Assembly (NCBI GenBank): GCA_964518835.1
Contig: CAZFKU010000037.1
Location: 1 to 13,754 of the forward strand
Direction of reading: 5' to 3'
From: AB-629-J13 sp964518835
GTDB lineage: Bacteria > Fidelibacterota > Marinisomatia > Marinisomatales > AB-629-J13
DNA length: 13,754 bases
The notes under the pieces are model-generated. The model was not told where the DNA came from, ran no database searches, and saw only the letters and a list, made by a program, of their open reading frames with translations. Shown here piece by piece: positions 7,414 to 13,754 of this stretch. Position 1 is the stretch's first letter; each line of letters begins with the position of its first letter. The translations under genes were made by a program, and so were the position numbers.

Positions 7414-7794
7414 TTATGTTGAGCTGTCTTTTAAACCTCGGTTTCGATTGTCCTGGTCATTCAAAATTGTACACTGTCCTTGAAACTTTGCTCCCTGTTC
7501 AATATGTAATTGTTTATAAATCAAATCTCCGTCCAGTGTGGAATGTTTTCCAAGTTCGGCTCTGTCTTCTATGGTTACATTCCCAAATACCTCACCGCCG
7601 ACATGAATATTTTTCGCTTTTATATCTCCATACACCTTTCCGGTTTTTCCGATTTGAATATCTCCTTTCGAAGAAACTGATCCATACACTTTCCCGTAAA
7701 TGATCAATCCTTCATTCAGATTGATGTCTCCCCGAATTTCTGCATCTGGACCTACCATCGTATGTATATTTTTAAATGTCAGTTTATTTTTCAA
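7414..7794 (-). CDS. Bactofilin (polymer-forming cytoskeletal protein)
   Basis: Bactofilins self-assemble without nucleotide into filaments that position cell-wall enzymes. The 126-residue protein is built almost wholly of short repeats of a right-handed beta-helix, with regular GxV/GxI steps from about residue 14 to 110 (IRGDINLN, IYGKVYGSV, KVYGDI, EVFGNV, LDGDLIY). The typical IEQGAKFQGQC end strand (about 98-108) and a short polar tail follow. The start is a TTG inside the end of the M23 gene, an 11-nt overlap. An in-frame stop lies four codons upstream of it, and the first ATG (7758) would remove 12 residues, so the TTG is preferred but not certain. Pairing with an M23 peptidase gene matches the CcmA/Csd1-type cell-shape modules known from Helicobacter and similar pairs elsewhere. 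Confidence 0.92.
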   Translation of the reverse strand: MKNKLTFKNIHTMVGPDAEIRGDINLNEGLIIYGKVYGSVSSKGDIQIGKTGKVYGDIKAKNIHVGGEVFGNVTIEDRAELGKHSTLDGDLIYKQLHIEQGAKFQGQCTILNDQDNRNRGLKDSST

Positions 7795-8572
7795 AACCGA
7801 TGCTCAAATCTTTTTGTTTATATTGTGGGAAAAATTCCAGAGGATCCAAAACTGATCCATCTCTCCAAATTTCAAAATGAAGGTGCGGACCGGATGAAAT
7901 CCCCGTACTGCCGACATGGGCGATGGCTTCTCCCAAAGAAACAAATTCCCTTGCCTCTGCAAGGCGATCCTGTAAATGTCCATATTGAGTAAAATAACCG
8001 TCTCCATGATAAAGAATAATATGATTCCCAAGATCATAACTCCATCCGGAAAATACAACCAGTCCTCCTGCGGATGCTGAAACCGGGGTTCCTTTCACTG
8101 CGGAAATATCAATCCCATAATGATTTTTTAATTTAGAATCTGACAGGTTTATTTTCTGAGTGAGATACCCTCTGACCGGGATTTGTGAAGGAATCGATGC
8201 GATATCGAAACCACTAATGTGATCTCCCGATTCAAGTTGGGTCAATTCAGAATTACCTTCAGAGGTATTATCCAATTGCAAATCTCCTGTTAAAGATTTT
8301 CTAATCTGTCCGTCCAGATATTTCATCCTGTTCAAGTCACCCATCAATTCCCGAACCGCCAGCCTTTCGGAAATTAATTCTTCATATTTATTTTCTAATT
8401 CGCTGTGAGATTTTATCACAGAAATATTTCGAATCAGCGTTACAATGGCACCGGTAACAACCAAACATGTTAGCAGAGAAAATATAATTAGAAATGGAAC
8501 GGATAAAGATATTTGCCGTTGTTTTTCTCCCGAATCTGGGATGAAAAGAATGGTGATATTTTTTGATCTCAA
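7784..8572 (-). CDS. M23 family metallopeptidase (LytM-like peptidoglycan endopeptidase)
   Basis: This 262-residue membrane-anchored cell-wall hydrolase probably cuts peptide cross-links of peptidoglycan in the periplasm. It has a short cytoplasmic tail, one membrane helix (about 25-47), a charged coiled-coil-like stretch (54-93), a linker, and a C-terminal M23 domain (about 133-250). All zinc and catalytic residues are visible: His151 and Asp155 (HYGID), His199 (YGHL), and His230 and His232 (HLHFE). It should therefore be active, unlike degenerate LytM factors such as EnvC. The start is a TTG. A stop two codons upstream rules out a longer form, and the N-terminus KNITILFIPDSG looks like that of related proteins. 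It lies 13 nt after parB and overlaps the bactofilin gene, its likely partner. Confidence 0.94.
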   Translation of the reverse strand: MRSKNITILFIPDSGEKQRQISLSVPFLIIFSLLTCLVVTGAIVTLIRNISVIKSHSELENKYEELISERLAVRELMGDLNRMKYLDGQIRKSLTGDLQLDNTSEGNSELTQLESGDHISGFDIASIPSQIPVRGYLTQKINLSDSKLKNHYGIDISAVKGTPVSASAGGLVVFSGWSYDLGNHIILYHGDGYFTQYGHLQDRLAEAREFVSLGEAIAHVGSTGISSGPHLHFEIWRDGSVLDPLEFFPQYKQKDLSIGFEK

Positions 8573-8585
8573 GGATTACAGGGGA

Positions 8586-9452
8586 TTACTCAATGGACCG
8601 CCACATGTCCATTATTCGTTCAAGGTCTTCGTCCGAAAAATAATGAACCAGAATTGTTCCCCCATCCTTCGAGGGTTTCAGCTTGACTTTAGTTCCTAAC
8701 AATTCGATCATTTCATTTTCACAGGCCAGTAGTCCGGGAGGATATTTTTTCTTCAATTTTAATTGATTTTGCGAACCTGTTCTGTTTATTTTTTCCTTTA
8801 CCCATTTTTCCACTGCCCGGACACTCATCTGTTCCCGCTTTATTTTTTCCCACAGTTTCAGTTTTTCTCTCCTCAATTTTACCATCAATATTGCACGACC
8901 ATGACCGGCAGAAATCTCATTTATTCGTAAGCTTTCCAGAATTTCTCGTGGAAGTGTTAACAGTCTGAGAGAGTTTGAAACAGTTACCCGTTTTTTGCCA
9001 ATGGATTTTGCGATTTCTGTTTGATTCAGATTAAACTTACTTTGCAGTAATGCAAAGGCTTCAGCTTCTTCAATGGAGTTAAGTTTTTCACGCTGAATAT
9101 TCTCTATTAATGCCATTTCCAGTAATTCTGCATCATCCTTAACAGTAATCCTGTATGCAGGAATGGATTTTACCTTTGCCAATTTAGCTGCTCTCAATCT
9201 CCGTTCCCCTGCAACCAAAATGAATTGGTCACCATCTTCCTTCACTGTGATGGGAGTTATGATTCCCTTTTCCCTGATGGAATCTGCCATCTCTTCCATT
9301 TTCTTTGAATCAAATATTTTTCGAGGTTGATGAGGGTTTTCTTTTATTGATTTCAAAGGAATGAGTATGGCTCCCGGAGCAGGTGCTTCTTCTCTTTTTT
9401 TGGCAGGTCTTATGAGGGCTTCAAGCCCCTTACCCAGTCTCTTACTTGACAC
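8586..9452 (-). CDS. parB: Chromosome partitioning protein ParB
   Basis: ParB is a CTP-dependent DNA clamp that loads at parS sites near the origin and, with ParA, segregates the chromosome. The 288-residue protein opens with RLGKGLEALI. An N-terminal CTP-binding domain carries NPHQPRK (39-45), the GERRLRAAKLA box (82-92) and ENIQREKLNSIEEA (117-130, with Ser where Pro is usual). A helix-turn-helix region follows (about 140-185, TEIAKSIGKKRVTVSNSLRLL), and a C-terminal dimerisation domain ends the protein (about 235-288). The start is GTG, supported by GAGGAG 10 nt upstream. It overlaps the end of parA by 11 nt. No parS palindrome was found by eye in the window. Confidence 0.97.
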   Translation of the reverse strand: MSSKRLGKGLEALIRPAKKREEAPAPGAILIPLKSIKENPHQPRKIFDSKKMEEMADSIREKGIITPITVKEDGDQFILVAGERRLRAAKLAKVKSIPAYRITVKDDAELLEMALIENIQREKLNSIEEAEAFALLQSKFNLNQTEIAKSIGKKRVTVSNSLRLLTLPREILESLRINEISAGHGRAILMVKLRREKLKLWEKIKREQMSVRAVEKWVKEKINRTGSQNQLKLKKKYPPGLLACENEMIELLGTKVKLKPSKDGGTILVHYFSDEDLERIMDMWRSIE

Positions 9453-10206
9453 GACTCAGCAACTCCTCGACTAAGCTCAGGTAATTTTGAGCACCGGTAG
9501 AATTAGCATCGTAAAGCAATGCAGGTTTTCCGAAACTGGGAGCTTCTCCTAAACGTACGTTCCTGTGGATAACGGTATTAAATAATTTTTCTTCAAAATA
9601 TTCCCGAACTTCATCGGCAACTTCCTTTGATAAATTTAATCTTGAATCGTACATGGTGAGTAAAACTCCTGCAATTCTTAATTTTGAATTTATATTTTTT
9701 TGTACCAATCTGATGGTATTCAATAACTGTCCTAATCCTTCCAGCGCATAGTATTCACATTGAATGGGAATTAACACAGCATCGGATGCGGCTAATGCAT
9801 TTATGGTCAATAATCCCAGGGATGGAGGGCAATCAACAATAATATATTTATATGTCCGATTCAGTTTTTCCAACAGGGATTTAAGTTGATATTCCCGTGC
9901 CATGATACTCACTAATTCGATTTCCGCTCCCACCAGATCATTTTCTGAAGTAATGACATCCAGATGCGCAAATTGGGTAGGGACAAGAACTTCATTAATA
10001 TCCATTCCCCGGATGAGTACATCGTAGATTGTGTGATCATTTTTCTGAGTTAGATTTGATACTCCTGTGGTGGCATTTGCCTGCGGATCAAAGTCAATGA
10101 GTAAAGTGGAAATTTCCGCTGCAGCCAGGCTGACAGCAATATTCACCGAAGACGTTGTCTTACCAACTCCTCCTTTTTGATTTACAAGGGATAGGATTTT
10201 TGTCAT
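9442..10206 (-). CDS. parA: Chromosome partitioning ATPase ParA (Soj)
   Basis: ParA is a deviant-Walker ATPase that binds DNA non-specifically and moves ParB-parS complexes. From the ATG at 10206 the protein is 254 residues and begins MTKILSLVNQKGGVGKTT, the standard ParA opening. It has the deviant Walker A KGGVGKTT with signature Lys11 and Lys16 (11-18), LLIDFDPQ (35-42), the Walker B strand IIVDCPPSLG (122-131), and the later conserved stretch NVRLGEAPSFGKP (216-228). The reading frame stays open upstream to a TTG at 10287, but the extra 27 residues look unlike any ParA, so the ATG is preferred. No Shine-Dalgarno sequence precedes it. It is the first gene of the minus-strand run and is divergent from tdh. 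Confidence 0.97.
   Translation of the reverse strand: MTKILSLVNQKGGVGKTTSSVNIAVSLAAAEISTLLIDFDPQANATTGVSNLTQKNDHTIYDVLIRGMDINEVLVPTQFAHLDVITSENDLVGAEIELVSIMAREYQLKSLLEKLNRTYKYIIVDCPPSLGLLTINALAASDAVLIPIQCEYYALEGLGQLLNTIRLVQKNINSKLRIAGVLLTMYDSRLNLSKEVADEVREYFEEKLFNTVIHRNVRLGEAPSFGKPALLYDANSTGAQNYLSLVEELLSRVK
9463..9468 (-). promoter_or_regulatory. Ribosome binding site of parB, supports its GTG start
   Basis: GAGGAG lies 10 nt before the GTG at 9452, inside the last codons of parA. It supports the GTG start, which gives the conserved RLGKGLEALI N-terminus close to the beginning of the protein. Confidence 0.7.
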
Positions 10207-10213
10207 AATATGT

Positions 10214-10219
10214 ACTATA
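10214..10219 (-). promoter_or_regulatory. Possible -10 element before parA
   Basis: TATAGT (5 of 6 matches to TATAAT on the minus strand) ends 7 nt before the parA ATG. Transcription from it would start at or next to the A of the start codon. No good -35 element lies at the right distance (TATTCC at 17 bp), so this is weak. It is recorded because parA has no ribosome binding site and the divergent gene shows a similar layout. Confidence 0.3.
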
Positions 10220-10290
10220 TCTGGAGTAAATTTAACGGAATAATATATCCTGTACCAAGAAACCGAGGATATCTCAATTCTATTCAACCA

Positions 10291-10319
10291 TTGAACTTAT
10301 TATTTCAATTAGATATAAT
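10291..10319 (+). promoter_or_regulatory. Sigma70-type promoter of tdh-kbl
   Basis: The -35 element TTGAAC (10291-10296) and a perfect -10 TATAAT (10314-10319) are separated by exactly 17 bp. This sits in the 123-nt intergenic region between the divergent parA and tdh. A start site six to seven bases after the -10 would fall near 10326, only about four bases before the tdh ATG at 10330. The tdh mRNA would then be nearly leaderless, which agrees with the lack of a Shine-Dalgarno sequence. Confidence 0.72.
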
Positions 10320-10329
10320 TTTCATGTAA

Positions 10330-11352
10330 ATGAAAGCAATTTGTAAATCCCGCCCCCGGTCAGGGCTTTCACTTAAAACAGTTGAAATGCCCACTCCCTC
10401 AACAAATGAAGTGTTGATTAAAATCCTCAAAACAGCTATTTGCGGAACTGACCTTCATATTTATCAATGGGATGAGTGGGCGCAAAATACAATCAAACCT
10501 CCTCTGATCATCGGACATGAATTTATGGGTGAAATTGCAGAAATCGGTAATGGTGTTACTCATTATAAACCGGGAGACATTGTTTCCGGAGAAGGACATA
10601 TTACCTGCGGATATTGTAGAAACTGCAGGGCGGGACAACGCCATTTATGTCATAAAACCGTAGGGATCGGGATTCACAGGAATGGCGCTTTTGCGGAATA
10701 CATGACCCTTCCTGAAGGAAATGTCTGGCCAGTCCATCCTGAAATTGAATCCGATATTGCCTCCTTCTTTGACCCGTTGGGAAATGCTGTCCATTGCGCA
10801 TTGAGTTTTGAAATGGTAGCGGAAGATGTACTCATTACCGGTGCAGGTCCAATTGGCTGTATGGCGATAGCAATATGTAAAAAAATTGGCGCCAGAAATG
10901 TAGTTGTCACAGACATTAATGAATTTCGCTTGAGTTTGGCGAAAAAATTGGGGGCGGATGCAGTCATTAACATACAAGAAGAAAAAATAACCGATTGTTA
11001 TCAAAATTTAAGAATAGACACCGGATTTGATATTGGATTGGAGATGTCCGGAAATCCCCGGGCACTGGGTGACATGATAGAACACATGTACCACGGGGGG
11101 AAAATTGCTTTATTGGGAATTCTTCCAAACGAAACAAAAGTGAATTGGGATGAAATAATTTTCAAAGGTCTCCACTTAAAGGGTATTTACGGAAGAGAAA
11201 TGTTTGAAACTTGGTATAAAATGACTCAACTCATCCGAGGAGGACTGGATGTATCACAGGTTATCACCCATAAATTCCCGGCAGATGATTTTGAAAAAGC
11301 ATTCAACGTGATTGAATCCGGACAATGCGGAAAAATTATTCTGGAATGGTAA
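10330..11352 (+). CDS. tdh: L-threonine 3-dehydrogenase
   Basis: This zinc-dependent medium-chain dehydrogenase oxidises L-threonine to 2-amino-3-ketobutyrate with NAD+. The 340 residues match E. coli Tdh (341) closely from end to end. The catalytic zinc region has Cys38 (AICGTDLHIY), His63 and Glu64 (GHE). The structural zinc lobe has Cys93, Cys96, Cys99 and Cys107 (GHITCGYCRNC). The FDPLGNAVH stretch (147-155) and the NAD-binding GAGPIG (171-176) are present, as is the threonine-dehydrogenase-specific KGIYGREMFETWYKM near the C-terminus. It starts at an ATG lying about four bases after the expected transcription start. kbl follows after 4 nt and handles the unstable product, which makes the identity secure against sorbitol- or butanediol-dehydrogenase relatives. 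Confidence 0.98.
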   Translation: MKAICKSRPRSGLSLKTVEMPTPSTNEVLIKILKTAICGTDLHIYQWDEWAQNTIKPPLIIGHEFMGEIAEIGNGVTHYKPGDIVSGEGHITCGYCRNCRAGQRHLCHKTVGIGIHRNGAFAEYMTLPEGNVWPVHPEIESDIASFFDPLGNAVHCALSFEMVAEDVLITGAGPIGCMAIAICKKIGARNVVVTDINEFRLSLAKKLGADAVINIQEEKITDCYQNLRIDTGFDIGLEMSGNPRALGDMIEHMYHGGKIALLGILPNETKVNWDEIIFKGLHLKGIYGREMFETWYKMTQLIRGGLDVSQVITHKFPADDFEKAFNVIESGQCGKIILEW

Positions 11353-11356
11353 CTCA

Positions 11357-12541
11357 ATGAAAAGTCCAAAAACCCATTACCTTCATACTCTAAAGTCCAT
11401 TGAAGAGGACGGACTTTACAAAAAGGAACGGACTATTACAACTCCTCAGGGAGTTTCAATTAAAACAAGAGAAGGTGGTGAAGTCCTCAATTTTTGTGCT
11501 AATAATTATTTGGGGTTATCCAATCACCCGGTAATCAAGACCGCAGCAAAAAAAGCATTAGAGGAGCATGGTTTTGGATTATCATCCGTTCGCTTTATCT
11601 GCGGTACCCAGGATCTGCATTTAAAATTAGAAAACAAGATTTCAACATTTTTTGGGACTGATGATACCATTCTTTACACATCCTGTTTTGATGCAAATGG
11701 CGGATTGTTTGAAACTTTGCTCGGCCCTGATGATGCAATCATCAGCGATGCCTTGAATCATGCTTCAATCATTGACGGAATCCGTTTGTGCAAAGCCCAG
11801 CGCCATCGTTTTGCCAACAGTGATATGGATGAGTTGGAATCTATTTTACAGAATACTCAAAATGCCCGATTTCGGATGATTGCAACGGATGGTGTTTTTT
11901 CCATGGATGGTTTCATTGCCAAACTGGATGAGATTACATTTCTTGCGGAAAAATACAATGCCATGGTTATGGTGGATGATTCCCATGCAACCGGGTTTGT
12001 CGGAAAAACCGGAAGGGGTTCAGGTGAATATCACGGAGTATTAAATAAAATTGACATCATTACTTCAACACTTGGTAAAGCGCTTGGTGGAGCTTCCGGC
12101 GGATTTACCACTGGCAGGAAAGAAATTATAGACTTACTCCGTCAGCGGTCACGCCCATATTTATTTTCCAATACATTAGCTCCGGCAATTGCAGCCGCTG
12201 GAATTAAAGTATTTGACATCCTTTCTTCATCAACTAAACTTCGTGACAAATTGGAAAATAATACCAATTATTTTCGCCAAAAAATGACTGATGCCGGATT
12301 TGATATAAAACCGGGATTTCATCCCATCGTCCCAGTCATGCTTTACGATGCTAAACTATCCCAAAAAATGGCTTTGGAATTAATGAACCACGATATATAT
12401 GTTATCGGATTTTTCTATCCTGTTGTTCCCAAAAACGAAGCAAGAATCAGAGTTCAGATTTCTGCAGGAATGGAAAAATACCATCTGGATAAAGCTGTTG
12501 AGGGTTTTGTGAGGGTTGGAAAAAAGTTGAGTGTAATCTAA
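11357..12541 (+). CDS. kbl: 2-amino-3-ketobutyrate CoA ligase (glycine C-acetyltransferase)
   Basis: This PLP enzyme of the alpha-oxoamine synthase family splits 2-amino-3-ketobutyrate with CoA into glycine and acetyl-CoA, the step after Tdh. The protein is 394 residues from the ATG at 11357, close to the usual length. Visible landmarks are NFCANNYLGL (45-54), the PLP-stacking His135 (NHASIIDG), Asp207 and His210 (DDSHATG), and the PLP-binding Lys241 in TSTLGKALGGASGG. An upstream in-frame ATG (11312) would overlap tdh by 41 nt and add a non-conserved 15-residue tail, so it is not used. BioF and serine palmitoyltransferase belong to the same family, but the gene pair with tdh settles the role. 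An intrinsic terminator follows. Confidence 0.97.
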   Translation: MKSPKTHYLHTLKSIEEDGLYKKERTITTPQGVSIKTREGGEVLNFCANNYLGLSNHPVIKTAAKKALEEHGFGLSSVRFICGTQDLHLKLENKISTFFGTDDTILYTSCFDANGGLFETLLGPDDAIISDALNHASIIDGIRLCKAQRHRFANSDMDELESILQNTQNARFRMIATDGVFSMDGFIAKLDEITFLAEKYNAMVMVDDSHATGFVGKTGRGSGEYHGVLNKIDIITSTLGKALGGASGGFTTGRKEIIDLLRQRSRPYLFSNTLAPAIAAAGIKVFDILSSSTKLRDKLENNTNYFRQKMTDAGFDIKPGFHPIVPVMLYDAKLSQKMALELMNHDIYVIGFFYPVVPKNEARIRVQISAGMEKYHLDKAVEGFVRVGKKLSVI

Positions 12542-12575
12542 TTTTTAATAATTAAGTTTTGCCTGTATAAAATTT

Positions 12576-12601
12576 GCCAACTTATATTTGTTGGCTTTTT
12601 T
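12576..12601 (+). terminator. Intrinsic terminator of tdh-kbl
   Basis: GCCAAC (12576-12581) and GTTGGC (12590-12595) form a 6-bp stem with an 8-nt loop, followed directly by six T residues (12596-12601). It lies 34 nt after the kbl stop codon and before secD. Confidence 0.82.
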
Positions 12602-12618
12602 CGTATTATTAATATAAA
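12591..12618 (+). promoter_or_regulatory. Possible secD promoter overlapping the kbl terminator
   Basis: TTGGCT (12591-12596) and TATAAA (12613-12618) are 16 bp apart and resemble a sigma70 promoter. Transcription would start near 12625, about 10 nt before the secD ATG. The -35 part would reuse the 3' arm of the terminator hairpin. The -35 match is only partial, so this is tentative. Confidence 0.35.
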
Positions 12619-12634
12619 ATTCAGCATATCATAA

Positions 12635-13754
12635 ATGAATGAATCACAAACACCCCGATACATCATAATCGGACTTATTTTCACATGGGCCCTGTATTCC
12701 ATTTGGCCATCAATTAAGTTCCAAATGCTTTCTGAGGATAAAAAAGAAACCATGCGGGAAGAGGGAACGATGGAATTCCTGGAAGATAAGGTTATCCGTC
12801 AGGGACTGGATTTAAAAGGCGGAATGTATATCGTTCTGGAAGTGGATCTTCCGTCATTGATGACTAATCTGGCAGTTAATATTGACAAATCCTTTGAAAT
12901 TTTTATAAGTGAATTGTCACAACAAGTTGATGCTCCTGATGCAGACTTTTTTGATTTGTTTAAAAAATCTCTAGCAAAACATAATTTAAGACTTCCCCGT
13001 TATTACCATGAATATGGATCAAACGTAGATGATATTGTCAGTCAGTTAAACGATGAATCTGAGGATGCAATAAACCGTGTTTTAGAAATACTTCGAAATC
13101 GTGTTGATCAATTTGGTGTGTCCGAACCTACCATTCAAAAACAGGGAAGCAGCAGAATCATTGTCGAATTAGCAGGCATTCAGGATACCGAAAGAGCAAG
13201 GGCTCTACTTCAAAGCACGGCACTTCTTGAATTTTATCTTGTAAAGGACGGACAACTGACAAACTCTCTCAATCTTAAAATTGATAAGTTGTTAAAAGGA
13301 AAGGAAGAATTGGAAGAAATCGTCAGTGATACCACACTGGACAATGGAAATACACAATCGGTTGACCAGGAATCTCTGGTGAGCGAAGATAAAACCATCC
13401 CGGTGAGCGAATTGTTTGGAGAGGATGAATCTGATGATGATACAACATCAGCTGTCGTAGATCAGCGATTATTTGAAGATCGTCCCTTTTCATCACTTCT
13501 GAGAAACCTGGGTGGAGATATAGGTGTACCGGAGAAAAATATCTATGCGGTAAAGAAAATTTTATCCATGGAAGATGTGAGAGCACAATTAGAATCAGGA
13601 AATGGAGATCTATTTTTTGGTAATGAATCGGAAACAATTATCGGTCCCGATGGTGTGGAAGAAAAAATTATTCCTTTGTATCATCTGGAGGATGCACCTG
13701 ATTTAACCGGTGGAGTCATTGAAGAAGCAAGAGAACAAATCGGAAGTCAGGCAG
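12635..13754 (+). CDS. secD: Protein translocase subunit SecD, N-terminal part (runs off right edge)
   Basis: SecD works with SecF in the inner membrane to pull exported proteins out of the SecYEG channel using the proton motive force. The first 373 codons are visible. One membrane helix (about 8-26) is followed by the periplasmic P1 region. The signature GLDLKGGMYIVLEVD lies at 57-71. The conserved LEILRNRVDQFGVSEP (150-165) and GSSRIIVELAGIQD (171-184) belong to the P1 ferredoxin-like fold, and DAPDLTGGVIEEA lies near the edge. Between about 205 and 345 there is a poorly conserved, acidic insert with an ESDDDTT run (265-271). The remaining membrane helices lie outside the window. The ATG at 12635 gives a normal N-terminus. 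No Shine-Dalgarno sequence is evident. Confidence 0.95.
   Translation, partial: MNESQTPRYIIIGLIFTWALYSIWPSIKFQMLSEDKKETMREEGTMEFLEDKVIRQGLDLKGGMYIVLEVDLPSLMTNLAVNIDKSFEIFISELSQQVDAPDADFFDLFKKSLAKHNLRLPRYYHEYGSNVDDIVSQLNDESEDAINRVLEILRNRVDQFGVSEPTIQKQGSSRIIVELAGIQDTERARALLQSTALLEFYLVKDGQLTNSLNLKIDKLLKGKEELEEIVSDTTLDNGNTQSVDQESLVSEDKTIPVSELFGEDESDDDTTSAVVDQRLFEDRPFSSLLRNLGGDIGVPEKNIYAVKKILSMEDVRAQLESGNGDLFFGNESETIIGPDGVEEKIIPLYHLEDAPDLTGGVIEEAREQIGSQA

Noticed and set aside
10207..10287. N-terminal extension of ParA to a TTG at 10287
   Set aside because: The 27 extra residues do not resemble ParA proteins, which begin directly before the deviant Walker A motif as the ATG at 10206 gives.
8586..10329. 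Search by eye for a parS palindrome (TGTTTCACGTGAAACA-like) near parAB
   Set aside because: No CACGTG-centred palindrome was seen. A GAAACA-like half occurs in the parB coding region without its partner arm. parS sites can lie far from parAB, so absence here means little.
11312..11356. Longer kbl start overlapping tdh
   Set aside because: It would add 15 non-conserved residues read from tdh codons. The ATG at 11357 gives the normal length and a tight 4-nt spacing.
12542..12634. Possible small RNA or riboswitch between kbl and secD
   Set aside because: The 93-nt gap is explained by a simple terminator hairpin and a possible promoter. No further structure was seen.
13323..13637. Minus-strand open frame of 104 codons opposite secD
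   Set aside because: It lies wholly within the secD coding region. The plus-strand frame is the conserved one, and the open complement follows from codon bias in the acidic insert.

Overview
The window is ordinary, densely packed bacterial chromosome with housekeeping genes. It is moderately AT-rich by eye and shows no mobile element, CRISPR array or RNA gene. The best reading of lineage is a Gram-negative bacterium of the FCB superphylum (Bacteroidota / Chlorobiota / Marinimicrobia and relatives). This rests on the layout bactofilin - AtpZ - AtpI - F0F1 ATP synthase, on the subunit a and c sequence types, and on the SecD type. Marinimicrobia-like is my favoured guess, but the sequence alone does not prove it.

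Left and centre (1-10206, minus strand). Read in the direction of transcription, fourteen genes lie head to tail with gaps of at most 24 nt, and several overlap: parA, parB, an M23 peptidase, a bactofilin, atpZ, atpI, atpB, atpE, atpF, atpH, atpA, atpG, atpD and atpC. A clear intrinsic terminator follows atpC at 299-328. All eight structural subunits of the F0F1 ATP synthase are present, together with two small assembly or accessory membrane proteins. Upstream of them, and apparently in the same transcription unit, are the chromosome segregation pair ParA/ParB and a cytoskeleton plus cell-wall-hydrolase pair. Beyond the terminator, and only about 15 nt from it, begins aspS (aspartyl-tRNA synthetase), which runs off the left edge.

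Right (10330-13754, plus strand). A 123-nt divergent intergenic region separates parA from tdh. It carries a very good sigma70-type promoter for tdh (TTGAAC, 17 bp, TATAAT), which would start transcription only a few bases before the tdh ATG. tdh (threonine 3-dehydrogenase) and kbl (2-amino-3-ketobutyrate CoA ligase) form a two-gene operon that converts threonine to glycine plus acetyl-CoA. It ends at an intrinsic terminator at 12576-12601. secD, a component of the Sec protein-export machinery, follows at 12635 and is cut off by the right edge.

I found no undescribed biological system. The points worth a second look are modest: a second glutamate in the outer helix of the c subunit; the apparent co-transcription of segregation, cell-shape and energy genes; a probable non-discriminating AspRS whose gene sits directly behind the atp terminator; and near-leaderless start arrangements at the parA/tdh divergent promoter region.
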